Source: Nioella aestuarii
Lineage (GTDB): Bacteria > Pseudomonadota > Alphaproteobacteria > Rhodobacterales > Rhodobacteraceae
Direction: 5' to 3'
Assembly (NCBI RefSeq): GCF_050896395.1
Contig: NZ_JBPBBA010000006.1
Coordinates: forward strand, 62,001 to 126,000
DNA length: 64,000 bases
In this document: positions 17,093-26,129 of the stretch, piece after piece
Position numbering within the stretch: position 1 is the stretch's first letter
Layout of the letters: each line of letters starts with the position of its first letter
Notes under the pieces: model-generated
Databases searched by the model: none
What the model saw: only the letters and a program-made list of their open reading frames with translations
Told to the model about the DNA's origin: nothing
Position numbers and translations under genes: made by a program

Positions 17093-18469
17093 ATGAAGAT
17101 CATCATTTGCGGGGCAGGTCAGGTCGGTTGGCAGATCGCCCGTCATCTTTCCGGTGAAAACAATGACGTCACCGTGGTTGATAACAATCCCGAACTGGTG
17201 CGCCGGGCAACAGATACGCTGGACGTTCAGGGCATTACCGGGTTTGCATCATACCCCGATGTGCTGGACAAGGCGGGCGCGCGCGATGCCGATATGATTA
17301 TCGCCGCCACCTTCTCGGACGAGGTCAATATGGTCACGTGCCAGGTGGCCCATTCGATCTTTGCGGTGCCGCGCAAAATCGCCCGGCTGCGCGCTCAGAG
17401 CTATCTGACGGCGGTCTATTCCGATCTCTACCGACGGGAACACCTGCCGGTCGATGTTGTGATCAGCCCGGAACGAGAGGTCGCAAAGGCCGCATTGCGC
17501 CGGCTGGCGTCGCCATCGACCTTCGACACGGAATATTTTCTGGGCGGTGAGGCCATGCTGATGGGCATTCGGCTGGATGACGATTGCCCGGTTCTGAACA
17601 CGCCGCTGAAACAGCTGTCCGAACTGTTCTCGACGCTTCGTGCCATTGTGGTCGGTGTGCGCCGCGACGGTACGCTGTTCGCCCCGGAACCGGGCGACCA
17701 GCTGTTCGCGGGCGATGAAATTTATGTCTTCACGCATGACAATGATGCGGCGCGGACGCTTGAAATTTTTGGCAAACCTGCACCGCGTCAGGAGCGGGTG
17801 GTGATCATTGGAGGGGGCAATGTCGGGCTGGCTGTGGCGCAGGAGCTGGAAAAGTCATCGTCCCGGATTCGCGCCCGCGTGATCGAGAAAAGCCGCGACC
17901 GCGCCGAACGCGCCGCGGATGCATTAAGCCGGACAATCGTGTTGCATGGCGACGGGCTTGATATCGAGATCCTGCGTGAAGCCGGGGTGGAACGCGCCGA
18001 TGCTGTGTTGTGCGTTTCTGACGATGACAAGACAAACCTGCTGGCCTCGGTTCGGGCCAAGGCGGCGGGGGCGGGGATGGCCATTGCGCTGGTGAACGAT
18101 CCGACCATGGTGCAGATGATGGATGCACTTGGCATCGACGCTTATGTGAATCCGCGCGCCACCACCGTTAGTTCCATCCTGCGCCATATCCGGCAAGGCC
18201 GGGTTCGCGGCGTCTATTCCATCGGTGACGCCGAGGCAGAGGTGATCGAGGCACAGGTTTTGTCGACATCTCCGATTGCGGGACGTGAATTGCGCGACAT
18301 TGACGTACCCGAAGGGGCGCTAATCGGCGCGATCCGCAAGCGAGACAAGGTCATCCGACCCACCGGATCCACCCGCATCGAGGAGGGCGACACCGTCGCC
18401 ATTTTCGCTCTCTCCAAGGATGTGCCTGCGGTCGAGGCCCTGCTGCGCGTCTCGGTCGATTTTTTCTGA
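17093..18469 (+). CDS. trkA: Trk potassium uptake regulatory NAD-binding protein TrkA
   Basis: A 458-residue peripheral subunit of the Trk/Ktr potassium system. It is a duplicated RCK protein: an N-terminal NAD-binding fold (MKIIICGAGQVGWQIARHL), a TrkA-C domain, a second NAD fold (VVIIGGGNVGLAVAQEL) and a final TrkA-C domain (ALIGAIRKRDKVIRPTG). ATG at 17093 follows an AAGGA site; longer starts lack conserved sequence. It precedes trkH by three bases, the usual pairing. Confidence 0.96.
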   Translation: MKIIICGAGQVGWQIARHLSGENNDVTVVDNNPELVRRATDTLDVQGITGFASYPDVLDKAGARDADMIIAATFSDEVNMVTCQVAHSIFAVPRKIARLRAQSYLTAVYSDLYRREHLPVDVVISPEREVAKAALRRLASPSTFDTEYFLGGEAMLMGIRLDDDCPVLNTPLKQLSELFSTLRAIVVGVRRDGTLFAPEPGDQLFAGDEIYVFTHDNDAARTLEIFGKPAPRQERVVIIGGGNVGLAVAQELEKSSSRIRARVIEKSRDRAERAADALSRTIVLHGDGLDIEILREAGVERADAVLCVSDDDKTNLLASVRAKAAGAGMAIALVNDPTMVQMMDALGIDAYVNPRATTVSSILRHIRQGRVRGVYSIGDAEAEVIEAQVLSTSPIAGRELRDIDVPEGALIGAIRKRDKVIRPTGSTRIEEGDTVAIFALSKDVPAVEALLRVSVDFF

Positions 18470-18472
18470 GCC

Positions 18473-19987
18473 ATGGGGCAGTTCCTTTCCAGATTGCCGT
18501 TGCTGGTCCTGCTGGTCGGGATCTGCGCATTGGCGATGCTGGTGCCCGCCGCCGTCGCGATGATCGAAGAGGAGTTTCGTGTCGGGCGCAGCTTTCTCTA
18601 TTCCTCGATGTTGTTTTTCATCCTGACCTTGTTCCTGGGGTTTGCAACGCAAGGTATGAAACCGGTGACATCCGCCCGCAGCCACTTGGCGGGACTGGCC
18701 TTGGCCTATCTGCTCTTGCCTGCTGTTCTGGCCGTTCCATTGGCTGATGCCATTGGAAACACGCGGTATTTCAATGCCTATTTTGAGATGGTCTCGGCCC
18801 TGACAACAACGGGCGCCACTGTGTTTGACCCTGCGCGTCTTGGGGACGGGGAACATCTGTGGCGTGCTATCGTGGGGTGGCTTGGCGGGCTTTTGGTTTG
18901 GGTGACAGCGATGGCGGTCATGGCACCACTGAACCTTGGCGGATTTGAGGTTTCGTCAGAGGCGCAGGGTCGATTGCCCCTGTCCTCGGGCGCGCAGATG
19001 CAGGCCGCAGCTCCGGGCGTGCGAATGCGCCGGGCGGTTTCCTTTCTGGCCCCCACCTATATCGGCCTGACGGCGGTGTTATGGCTGTTGCAGATCCTGG
19101 CGGGCGAACAGGATTTGACGGCGCTGGCCCATGCCATGGCGGTCATGTCCACCTCTGGCATCTCGCCCGAGGGCGGGCTGAATGCCAATCCGGGCGGCTT
19201 CGTTTCAGAGCTGCTGCTGTTCTTCTTCTTCCTGTTTGCACTGACGCGGCACAGTTTTGCCGATCGCGTCACCCCAAATACCCCGCGTATGCTGTTTCAG
19301 GACCGGGAACTGCGCCTGGCGGTCTATGTGGTCGGGGCGTTGGTTGGGCTGTTCTTTCTGCGTCACTGGCTTGGCGCTTTGGAGGTCGAGGCCGGGTCCG
19401 AGGGCCGCACAGCCCTGGCGGCGATTTGGGGCAGCCTTTTCACCATCACCTCATTCGTGACCACCACCGGTTTTGTGTCCGACTACTGGGCCGAGGCGCG
19501 CAGCTGGTCTGGCCTGCCAACGCCAGGGCTTTTGCTGGTGGGGCTGGCCTTGATGGGGGGCGGGGCCGCGACGACTGCGGGCGGGATCAAGCTGATCCGG
19601 GTCTACGCGCTGTATAAACATGGCGCGCGGGAATTGGGTAAGTTGACCCATCCGCATTCGGTTGCATCTGGCGGGCGAATGGGCCGACGCATCAGACGTG
19701 AGGGCGCCTATATCGCCTGGGTGTTCTTCATGCTGTTCATTCTGTCGACGGCGGCTGTCATGTTTGCGTTGTCGATGACTGGGCAGGGGTTCGAAGAATC
19801 CTTCGTGCTGGCCGCTGCTGCCTTGTCCACAACCGGCCCGCTTGCCGCCTATGGTGGGGAATACCCGATTGTTTATGCCACGCTCAGCGATCCGGCAAAA
19901 ATGGTGCTGATTGCGGCAATGATCCTGGGCCGACTGGAAACGCTTGCATTGATCGCCTTGTTCAACCCGGGTTTCTGGCGAATCTAG
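18473..19987 (+). CDS. trkH: Trk potassium channel subunit TrkH
   Basis: A 504-residue inner-membrane potassium channel with about ten hydrophobic segments. The selectivity-filter repeats are visible: SALTTTGATVFD, MSTSGISPEGG, VTTTGFVSDYW and LSTTGPLAAYG, each with the conserved T-x-G core. It forms the pore gated by TrkA. Co-transcribed with trkA. Confidence 0.96.
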   Translation: MGQFLSRLPLLVLLVGICALAMLVPAAVAMIEEEFRVGRSFLYSSMLFFILTLFLGFATQGMKPVTSARSHLAGLALAYLLLPAVLAVPLADAIGNTRYFNAYFEMVSALTTTGATVFDPARLGDGEHLWRAIVGWLGGLLVWVTAMAVMAPLNLGGFEVSSEAQGRLPLSSGAQMQAAAPGVRMRRAVSFLAPTYIGLTAVLWLLQILAGEQDLTALAHAMAVMSTSGISPEGGLNANPGGFVSELLLFFFFLFALTRHSFADRVTPNTPRMLFQDRELRLAVYVVGALVGLFFLRHWLGALEVEAGSEGRTALAAIWGSLFTITSFVTTTGFVSDYWAEARSWSGLPTPGLLLVGLALMGGGAATTAGGIKLIRVYALYKHGARELGKLTHPHSVASGGRMGRRIRREGAYIAWVFFMLFILSTAAVMFALSMTGQGFEESFVLAAAALSTTGPLAAYGGEYPIVYATLSDPAKMVLIAAMILGRLETLALIALFNPGFWRI

Positions 19988-19994
19988 GCCGAAA

Positions 19995-20010
19995 TGCTGC
20001 CTTTGCAGCA
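19995..20010 (+). terminator. short hairpin after trkH
   Basis: TGCTGC-CTTT-GCAGCA forms a perfect 6-bp stem with a 4-base loop, starting seven bases after the trkH stop. No T-tract follows, so a rho-independent terminator is doubtful; it may only stabilise the transcript end. The remaining bases to hfq (20011-20132) hold its leader and nothing else that I recognise. Confidence 0.3.
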
Positions 20011-20132
20011 ATCCAGAGCCAAGTTGCGGGAATCGGGGTGGAAATCCGCGAAAAACATGCACATACTCCGGTTCAGGTTTTCATCGCGTTCCACGATAAG
20101 GGACGGTAACAAAGAATAAGGCAAGGTTCCCG

Positions 20133-20366
20133 ATGGCCGAAAGCAAGCAGAATCTGCAGGACGCGTTCCTGAATCATGTTCGCAAGACCAAGGTTCCGGT
20201 GACGATATTTCTGATTAATGGCGTAAAGCTTCAGGGCGTCATCACGTGGTTTGATAACTTTTGTGTCTTGTTGCGCCGCGACGGGCAATCGCAACTGGTT
20301 TACAAACACGCGATTTCCACCGTGATGCCGGCTCAGCCAATCAATCTTTATGACGGGGAAGAGTGA
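20133..20366 (+). CDS. hfq: RNA chaperone Hfq
   Basis: A 77-residue Sm-like protein that forms hexamers and pairs small RNAs with mRNAs. The Sm1 motif (VTIFLINGVKLQGVITWFD) and the Sm2 motif (QLVYKHAISTVMP) are intact, with the Q8-equivalent in the N-terminal KQNLQDAFLNHVRK helix. Length is typical for alphaproteobacteria. Its stop overlaps the hflX GTG start. Confidence 0.98.
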   Translation: MAESKQNLQDAFLNHVRKTKVPVTIFLINGVKLQGVITWFDNFCVLLRRDGQSQLVYKHAISTVMPAQPINLYDGEE

Positions 20367-21664
20367 GCGCAACTGACCCTCTGGGAACTGGTCCGTCCGG
20401 TCCCACCCGCGCCATTGTTCTGCATCCCGACATTCAGTCGGATCGCGACCGCCGCATGGCGGGCCCCGCGTTGTCCGAGGCTGTCGCCCTAGCGGCCGCC
20501 CTGCCGGAGCTTGAGGTTGTCGGCGCAGAGGTCGTTCGTCTGCCAAAGGCGCAGCCCGGCCTGTTGTTCGGCAAAGGCAAAATCGCCGAGCTGAAGGCGA
20601 AGATTTCCGAGTCCGAGGCAGATCTGGTTCTGGTCGATGGCCCTGTGACACCGGTTCAGCAACGCAATCTGGAAAAGGAATGGGGCGTTAAGCTGCTTGA
20701 CCGGACCGGATTGATTCTGGAGATCTTCGCAGATCGCGCCCGCACGCGGGAAGGCGTGTTGCAGGTGGAACTGGCGGCGCTGTCCTATCAGCGCACCCGG
20801 CTGGTCCGGGCCTGGACGCACCTTGAACGCCAGCGCGGCGGGCTTGGCTTCGTCGGCGGCCCCGGTGAAACCCAGATCGAGGCTGACCGGCGCGCTATTG
20901 ACGAGGCGGTGACACGGATCAAGCGACAGCTTGGCAAGGTCGTGAAAACCCGGGCCCTGCACCGCGCTGCGCGCAAGAAGGTGCCTTATCCGGTGGTTGC
21001 GCTTGTGGGCTACACCAATGCCGGAAAATCCACCTTGTTCAATCGGTTAACCGGGGCAGAGGTGCTGGCCAAGGATATGTTGTTCGCCACACTCGACCCG
21101 ACGATGCGGGCCGTTCAACTGGCAGACGGGACTGATGTCATCCTGTCGGATACTGTGGGCTTCATCTCGGATCTGCCAACGCAACTGGTCGCAGCCTTCC
21201 GCGCAACGCTCGAGGAAGTGCTGGACGCCGATCTGATCCTGCATGTGCGTGATGTGGCACATGCGGAAACCGAGGAGCAAGCGGCGGACGTGGCGGCGAT
21301 TTTGGCCGATCTTGGCGTCAATCAGAACACCTCGATGATAGAGATCTGGAACAAGATCGACCTGTTGCCTGCAGACCGTCAGGACGAACTGACCGTTGCT
21401 GCCGCGAGACGAGAGGACGTGGTTGCGATCTCGGCCCTGACCGGCGCCGGGCTGGATGCGTTCCTTGAGACGGTCAGCGCCCATTTGGCGCCACCGCGTT
21501 TTGCGGGGGTGGTTGAATTGCCCTATTCCGCCGGTCGCGCGCGGGCCTGGCTGTATGACGCAGGTGTCGTGGAACATGAAAGCCAGGGGCAAGACGGCTA
21601 TCGCTTTGACGTGTCCTGGACCGCGCGGCAGAAAAAGGCCTTTCATACGCTGTTGAAGGGTTAA
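20363..21664 (+). CDS. hflX: ribosome-associated GTPase HflX
   Basis: A 433-residue GTPase that splits stalled ribosomes after heat or antibiotic stress. The HflX N-terminal domain carries the glycine-rich LLFGKGKIAEL and the linker RTRLVRAWTHLERQRGGLGFVGG (in part), followed by G1 GYTNAGKS (216-223), G3 DTVGF and G4 NKID. The start is a GTG that shares four bases with the hfq stop (GTGA), the conserved hfq-hflX coupling. Confidence 0.96.
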   Translation: MSATDPLGTGPSGPTRAIVLHPDIQSDRDRRMAGPALSEAVALAAALPELEVVGAEVVRLPKAQPGLLFGKGKIAELKAKISESEADLVLVDGPVTPVQQRNLEKEWGVKLLDRTGLILEIFADRARTREGVLQVELAALSYQRTRLVRAWTHLERQRGGLGFVGGPGETQIEADRRAIDEAVTRIKRQLGKVVKTRALHRAARKKVPYPVVALVGYTNAGKSTLFNRLTGAEVLAKDMLFATLDPTMRAVQLADGTDVILSDTVGFISDLPTQLVAAFRATLEEVLDADLILHVRDVAHAETEEQAADVAAILADLGVNQNTSMIEIWNKIDLLPADRQDELTVAAARREDVVAISALTGAGLDAFLETVSAHLAPPRFAGVVELPYSAGRARAWLYDAGVVEHESQGQDGYRFDVSWTARQKKAFHTLLKG

Positions 21665-21708
21665 GCCCAAGAGCACGGACTTGTTCCTGAAAGGGTGCCA
21701 GCCTAGGC

Positions 21709-22473
21709 TTGTGTGACAAAGCATTGGGACGGGGCAAGAAATTGGGTTTCTTTTCAGAGTATATTCCGCGCTCGGGCGACAAGGTGCTGACGAAATGGGC
21801 GCATTACTTCGAAGTCTATGAGCGTGAGTTAAGCCGCTTTCGTTCTCAGCCTGTCACGTTCATGGAAATCGGTGTGTTCCGGGGCGGCTCGCTGCCGATG
21901 TGGAAAGAGTTTTTCGCGCCGGGATCTAGCCTTGTCTTCATTGATATCGATCCCGATTGCAAAGCGCATCAGATCGAGGGAACCCATGTGGAGATTGGCA
22001 ATCAGGGCGACCCGCAGTTTCTGGCTTCGCTTGCGGAAAAATACGGTCCTTTCGACATTGTGCTGGATGATGGAAGCCATCTTTGCCAGCATCAAATCGC
22101 CTCTTTCGAGGGGCTTTGGCCCCATCTGCGCAGCAGAGGGATTTATTTGGTCGAGGATTGTCACACGTCGTATTGGCCCGGTTTCGGCGGCGGATATCGC
22201 AACGAAGCGAGCTTTATTGAATACAGCAAGCGTCTGATTGATCGGATGCATTCCTGGTACACGGATCAAGACGCGCTGTTTCCCTTTGACCAAATGGCTC
22301 GAGAGCTGAACAGCATCCGGTTCTATGACAGCATCGTTGTGTGCGAAAAGTTGGACAAGCAGCAGCCTCCGACCTCGCTTGTCATTCAGAACGGGCAGGT
22401 TGAAGCCTCTCGCAAGGCGTTGAATGTCCGTAACCGGACGTCGGTTTTCGCCCAGAAAGACGGCCGGGGTTAG
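21709..22473 (+). CDS. class I SAM-dependent methyltransferase-like protein
   Basis: A protein of about 254 residues with a Rossmann methyltransferase core: motif I region FMEIGVFRGGSLPMWKEF, motif II acidic end VFIDIDPDC, then FDIVLDDGSH and GIYLVEDCHTSYWPGFGGGY. This resembles the macrocin O-methyltransferase/CmcI-like group, which methylates or hydroxylates small molecules or sugars. The substrate is unknown. The start is uncertain: TTG at 21709 is the longest, with further TTG codons at 21724 and 21742, and no ATG occurs before the conserved part. It converges on the RHH gene. Confidence 0.72.
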   Translation: MCDKALGRGKKLGFFSEYIPRSGDKVLTKWAHYFEVYERELSRFRSQPVTFMEIGVFRGGSLPMWKEFFAPGSSLVFIDIDPDCKAHQIEGTHVEIGNQGDPQFLASLAEKYGPFDIVLDDGSHLCQHQIASFEGLWPHLRSRGIYLVEDCHTSYWPGFGGGYRNEASFIEYSKRLIDRMHSWYTDQDALFPFDQMARELNSIRFYDSIVVCEKLDKQQPPTSLVIQNGQVEASRKALNVRNRTSVFAQKDGRG

Positions 22474-22485
22474 GCGCGGGCGCGG

Positions 22486-22707
22486 TCAGTCCCTCTGCAG
22501 GACCTCATTCAGAACGAACACTCTGATTGCCGAGGCAAGACCGCTTTGCAAACCGCGGTCCGCATCGACAAGGCCCGCCAGCTCATTGACGGAAACCCCG
22601 CGCGCTTCGGCAATGCGGCGGAATTCCAGCCAGAACGCTTCCTCCAGCGAAACGCTGGTGCGGTGGCCGTGCAAGGTAAGTGACCGTTTGACGGGGCGCG
22701 TGCTCAT
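22486..22707 (-). CDS. ribbon-helix-helix domain protein
   Basis: A 73-residue protein. The SVSLEEAFWLEFRRIAEARG segment followed by VSVNELAGLVDA fits the ribbon-helix-helix family found near fumC in alphaproteobacteria (RHH_4 type): a basic N-terminal strand (RPVKRSLTLHGHRTSVSL) then two helices. RHH proteins bind DNA as dimers; targets are unknown. ATG at 22707 is preferred over an in-frame upstream codon. It lies 27 bases downstream of the Hint gene on the same strand. Confidence 0.85.
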   Translation of the reverse strand: MSTRPVKRSLTLHGHRTSVSLEEAFWLEFRRIAEARGVSVNELAGLVDADRGLQSGLASAIRVFVLNEVLQRD

Positions 22708-22734
22708 CCTGGCATTTGGCACCAAAACGCGGCC

Positions 22735-23664
22735 TCAGGAAAGCCTTTGCAGAAGCGGCGCTTCCCAGGGTTTTAGGGCAGGGCGGACTGCCTGATAGGC
22801 AGCCATCCGATCACCAAGGGCCCGCGCCAATGACATCTGGGTTCTTGGTGCCATCATTGCTAGCGTCCGGTACGAGGGTTGAAAGCTCTCCGTCTGCACG
22901 CCCTCGCAAAACAGCAATTCGTGCCGGTCGAGCAGCAGATGCACAAAGCTCACAGCACGCGCTGAGCGATTATGGAGAACGCGGTTTCCATCCACCAATC
23001 CCTTGGCAGGGGCCAGCATTTCTTCATTGTGAAACATCAGCGCCGCATCACCAATGCAGAACCGATGCTGCGAGGATACACGGATATCGCGGGCCGGTTG
23101 ACCGGGGCCAAAGGCATCCTTTCGGATCAGTACCGGGTGCAGATCGCGCGCTACCCGTTTGAGACCGGGAATGTCGCTGCGCCCGATCCAGCGCAGGGCT
23201 TGAAGGCCGTTATCAGCAGTGTGAAGCAGATCACCTTCGCGCAACGCACCAGCAGGGATGGGTCCGCGCTTAGTCTCGATCCGGCAATCGGGGGTGAAGC
23301 AGACAACATCGTCATAGTCGATGCCGTCCATATCCTTCCAGCTGTTGGTCGGAAAGCACGAGATCGTGCAGCCCGCGTCGAAGGCCGATCCTTCCTGCGG
23401 GATTATGTAGTATCCGTCCGTTGTGTAGCTGTAGACCAGATCCTCGGTATGGACCTGTCCGTCACTGTCGACAAACTGGGTTTCGATCGTGCCCGACCAT
23501 TGCACCTCATGGATATTTCCATCAATCGACACGGTTTCAGCACTGCCAGTGTCTTGGCCGGCCCAGTCCAATTGGTCGTCATCATCGGTCACGGTGAATT
23601 CCACCGTGCCGGAATATTGTGTGAATCCGGCCCATTTATAGGCCGTCAACTCATGCGTGGGCAT
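22735..23664 (-). CDS. Hint (hedgehog/intein) domain protein
   Basis: A 309-residue protein. The first 120 residues are acidic and beta-rich with no family I recognise. From Cys122 the sequence CFTPDCRIETKRGPIPAGAL begins a Hint_2 domain, continuing through the GDLLHTADNGLQALRWIGR and VSSQHRFCIGD motifs. Hint domains of this class self-cleave at the N-terminal cysteine, and roseobacter genomes carry many, often in secreted proteins. ATG at 23664 is chosen over an in-frame TTG at 23706. No signal peptide is visible. It sits between the DUF4169 gene and the RHH gene. Confidence 0.85.
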   Translation of the reverse strand: MPTHELTAYKWAGFTQYSGTVEFTVTDDDDQLDWAGQDTGSAETVSIDGNIHEVQWSGTIETQFVDSDGQVHTEDLVYSYTTDGYYIIPQEGSAFDAGCTISCFPTNSWKDMDGIDYDDVVCFTPDCRIETKRGPIPAGALREGDLLHTADNGLQALRWIGRSDIPGLKRVARDLHPVLIRKDAFGPGQPARDIRVSSQHRFCIGDAALMFHNEEMLAPAKGLVDGNRVLHNRSARAVSFVHLLLDRHELLFCEGVQTESFQPSYRTLAMMAPRTQMSLARALGDRMAAYQAVRPALKPWEAPLLQRLS

Positions 23665-23723
23665 CGCGAATCCCCAAGGCGTTGCTTCGGGTTCACTTTC
23701 GGACAAAGGGCTTGAGAAGGGGT

Positions 23724-23912
23724 TTACGCGTCTGTGTCGTCGCTGCTGCGATGCGCGTCTAGATCGCGCAAGGTCTTGTTCCGGCGGGCGGTTTCCAGTG
23801 ATTTCTGGGCTTTCGTCCGACCGTGTTTCACAGCGTTTTCATCGGCACGGGCCTTGCGTTCAGCCCGTGCCTTTTGCTTTCTGAACCGGTTCAGGTTGAC
23901 CGGCTCAGCCAT
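23724..23912 (-). CDS. DUF4169 family small basic protein
   Basis: A 62-residue, strongly charged protein beginning AEPVNLNRFRKQKARAERK, the conserved start of the DUF4169 family, with a predicted single helix and an acidic tail. Function is unknown. Its ATG overlaps the fumC stop by one base (TAATG), so it is translationally coupled to fumC, a neighbourhood conserved in Rhodobacteraceae. Confidence 0.88.
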   Translation of the reverse strand: MAEPVNLNRFRKQKARAERKARADENAVKHGRTKAQKSLETARRNKTLRDLDAHRSSDDTDA

Positions 23913-25306
23913 TACGCCTTGGGGCCGATCATCTGTTCGGGCCGCACCACGCGGTCGAAGGTTTCCTCGTCCACGAAGCCAAGCGCAATGGCTTCTTCCT
24001 TCAGGGTCGTGCCGTTCTTATGCGCGGTTTTGGCGACCTTGGTGGCGTTGTCATAGCCGATGGTGGGCGCCAGCGCCGTCACCAGCATCAGGCTTTCCTG
24101 CATCAGCTTCTGGATGCGGGGACCGTTCGCTTCGATGCCAAGCAGCATACGCTCGGTGAAGCTGTCGGCCGCGTCGCCAATCAGCTGGATCGATTGCAGC
24201 AGGTTATAGGCCATCATCGGGTTGTAGACGTTGAGCTCGAAGTGGCCCTGGCTGCCCGCGAACTTGATCGCAGCATCGTTGCCCATGACATGGGCGGCGA
24301 CCTGCGTCAGCGCTTCGGCCTGCGTGGGGTTCACCTTGCCCGGCATGATCGAGCTGCCCGGCTCGTTTTCGGGCAGGATCAGCTCGCCGAGACCGGACCG
24401 GGGGCCGGAGCCCAGAAGGCGGATATCGTTGGCGATCTTATAGCAGCTGCCCGCCACGGTCGCGAGGGCGCCGGACATGAAGACCATCGCGTCATGGGCG
24501 GCGAGAGCTTCAAACTTGTTGGGCGCGGTCACGAAGGGCAGGCCCGTGATTTCGGCCATATGCGTGGCAACGGCGCTGTCCCAGCCCACTTGCGTGTTGA
24601 GGCCAGTGCCGACGGCGGTGCCGCCCTGTGCAAGCTCATAGATGCCGGGCAGGCAGGCTTCCACACGGGCGATGCCCTGGCGGATCTGGTGGGCGTAGCC
24701 GGAAAACTCCTGGCCCAAGGTCAGCGGGGTCGCATCCTGGGTATGGGTGCGGCCGATCTTTATGATGTCCTTGAACTCCTCGGACTTGGCTTCCAGCCCT
24801 GAGAGCAGCTTCTGAAGCCCCGGTAGCAGGACGTCCCGCACGCTCATCGCGGTGGCGATATGCATGGCCGTGGGGAATGTATCGTTCGAGCTTTGGCCCA
24901 TGTTGCAGTGATCGTTCGGATGCACAGGGTCCTTGGAGCCAATGACGCCGCCTAGGATTTCGATGGCGCGGTTGGCGATGACCTCGTTGGCGTTCATGTT
25001 CGACTGGGTTCCCGACCCTGTCTGCCAAACCACCAGCGGGAAGTTGTCGTCGAACTTGCCCTCGATGACTTCACCGGCGGCCTGAATGATCGCATCCGCC
25101 AGTTTGGCGTCGAGCTTGCCGGTGGCCTTATTCTCCATCGCGCAGGCTTTCTTGATCACGCCAAGCGCGCGCACGATGGCGACGGGCTGCTTTTCCCAGC
25201 CAATCGGGAAGTTCATGATGGAACGCTGCGTCTGCGCGCCCCAGTACTTGTCGGTGGGAACCTCGAGCGGTCCGAAGCTGTCGGTCTCAGAGCGGGTTGC
25301 GGTCAT
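23912..25306 (-). CDS. fumC: class II fumarate hydratase
   Basis: A 464-residue TCA-cycle enzyme that interconverts fumarate and malate. Visible are the N-terminal TDSFGPLEVPTDKYWGAQTQRS, the HPNDHCNMGQSSNDTFPTAM substrate region (in two parts), IGRTHTQDATPLTLGQE and the superfamily signature GSSIMPGKVNP, whose serine is catalytic. Length matches E. coli FumC. AGGAGG precedes the ATG. Confidence 0.98.
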   Translation of the reverse strand: MTATRSETDSFGPLEVPTDKYWGAQTQRSIMNFPIGWEKQPVAIVRALGVIKKACAMENKATGKLDAKLADAIIQAAGEVIEGKFDDNFPLVVWQTGSGTQSNMNANEVIANRAIEILGGVIGSKDPVHPNDHCNMGQSSNDTFPTAMHIATAMSVRDVLLPGLQKLLSGLEAKSEEFKDIIKIGRTHTQDATPLTLGQEFSGYAHQIRQGIARVEACLPGIYELAQGGTAVGTGLNTQVGWDSAVATHMAEITGLPFVTAPNKFEALAAHDAMVFMSGALATVAGSCYKIANDIRLLGSGPRSGLGELILPENEPGSSIMPGKVNPTQAEALTQVAAHVMGNDAAIKFAGSQGHFELNVYNPMMAYNLLQSIQLIGDAADSFTERMLLGIEANGPRIQKLMQESLMLVTALAPTIGYDNATKVAKTAHKNGTTLKEEAIALGFVDEETFDRVVRPEQMIGPKA

Positions 25307-25411
25307 GGCTTGGCCTCCTGCAAAACGGGTTGCGACAGGCTATAAGCGTCCCGCGACACGGGGGCAATGATCGCAAAGCCCTGTTGGCGCAAACAGCCGC
25401 AGGCAACGGTC

Positions 25412-25465
25412 GCGGGGAAGGATCTTCGAAGATCCTTTCAAAGCCCTTGCAAGGGCTTTCCCCGC
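25412..25465. terminator. three-stem palindromic element between methyltransferase and fumC
   Basis: An outer inverted repeat (GCGGGGAA at 25412-25419 and TTCCCCGC at 25458-25465) encloses two perfect 20-base palindromes, 25418-25437 (AAGGATCTTCGAAGATCCTT) and 25440-25459 (AAAGCCCTTGCAAGGGCTTT). It starts seven bases after the stop of the minus-strand methyltransferase gene, so on that strand it can act as a terminator or 3' stabiliser. It could also extrude as a cruciform. The rest of 25307-25471 holds the fumC leader only. Confidence 0.6.
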
Positions 25466-25471
25466 CCGGCC

Positions 25472-26032
25472 TCAGGCGTTGGGATAGGCGAAGCGGTAGA
25501 CGCGGGCGGGGGGCAGGTTGCCCCAGATCTTGCGGCTGGTGGTCCAGGTCAGTCCCATGGCGGCGCGAATCTCGGCCTTTACGGGCGGTTTGGGCCCATA
25601 GGTGAATTGGATATAACTGCCCGTTGCGCCGACCTGCTTGAACGTTCCGCTCAGGATGGCATTCTGAAGATCATAGGGCATCGACAGCAGCGGCAGGCCC
25701 GAAACCACCGCCTGAGCGCCCTCGACCGGCAACTCCCCCACATCGCCTGCCGACATCTGGTAGACGTTGAGCCCCGGGAAATCCGCACGAAGACGCTCGC
25801 AAAACACCGGGTTCATTTCGATGGAGTGGACCATTTCCGCCGGGATGCCCCGGTCCAGAATCGCCTGAGTGATCCGCCCCGTGCCTGCACCCAATTCGAT
25901 CACTGGCCCGCCGGCAGGATCCAGCGTTGCCGCCATTTCCGCCGACAGGGCGCGGGACGATGGGGCCAAAGCCACCACCTGATGGGGTTTTTTAAGGAGC
26001 TGGGTGATAAAAAGACCTAGATCGCCTGACAT
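25472..26032 (-). CDS. PmtA-like class I methyltransferase
   Basis: A 186-residue protein with methyltransferase motif I VIELGAGTGRITQAIL, an acidic motif II (SIEMNP) and LPLLSMPYDL, the pattern of bacterial phospholipid N-methyltransferases of the Rhodobacter PmtA type. Such enzymes methylate phosphatidylethanolamine toward phosphatidylcholine at the inner membrane. The opening LGLFITQLLKKPHQVVALAPSSR (in part) is also typical. Annotation as a phospholipid enzyme rather than a general or rRNA methyltransferase is likely, not proven. It is followed by the palindromic element. Confidence 0.75.
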   Translation of the reverse strand: MSGDLGLFITQLLKKPHQVVALAPSSRALSAEMAATLDPAGGPVIELGAGTGRITQAILDRGIPAEMVHSIEMNPVFCERLRADFPGLNVYQMSAGDVGELPVEGAQAVVSGLPLLSMPYDLQNAILSGTFKQVGATGSYIQFTYGPKPPVKAEIRAAMGLTWTTSRKIWGNLPPARVYRFAYPNA

Positions 26033-26129
26033 GGGCCGTTCCCGTTTGCGCTTTTTCCCGCGTCATAAGCCACGCTTGGTGACCCCATGCAAGGGACAAG
26101 GCCATGCGTCATGAAAGCGTCACACGAGA

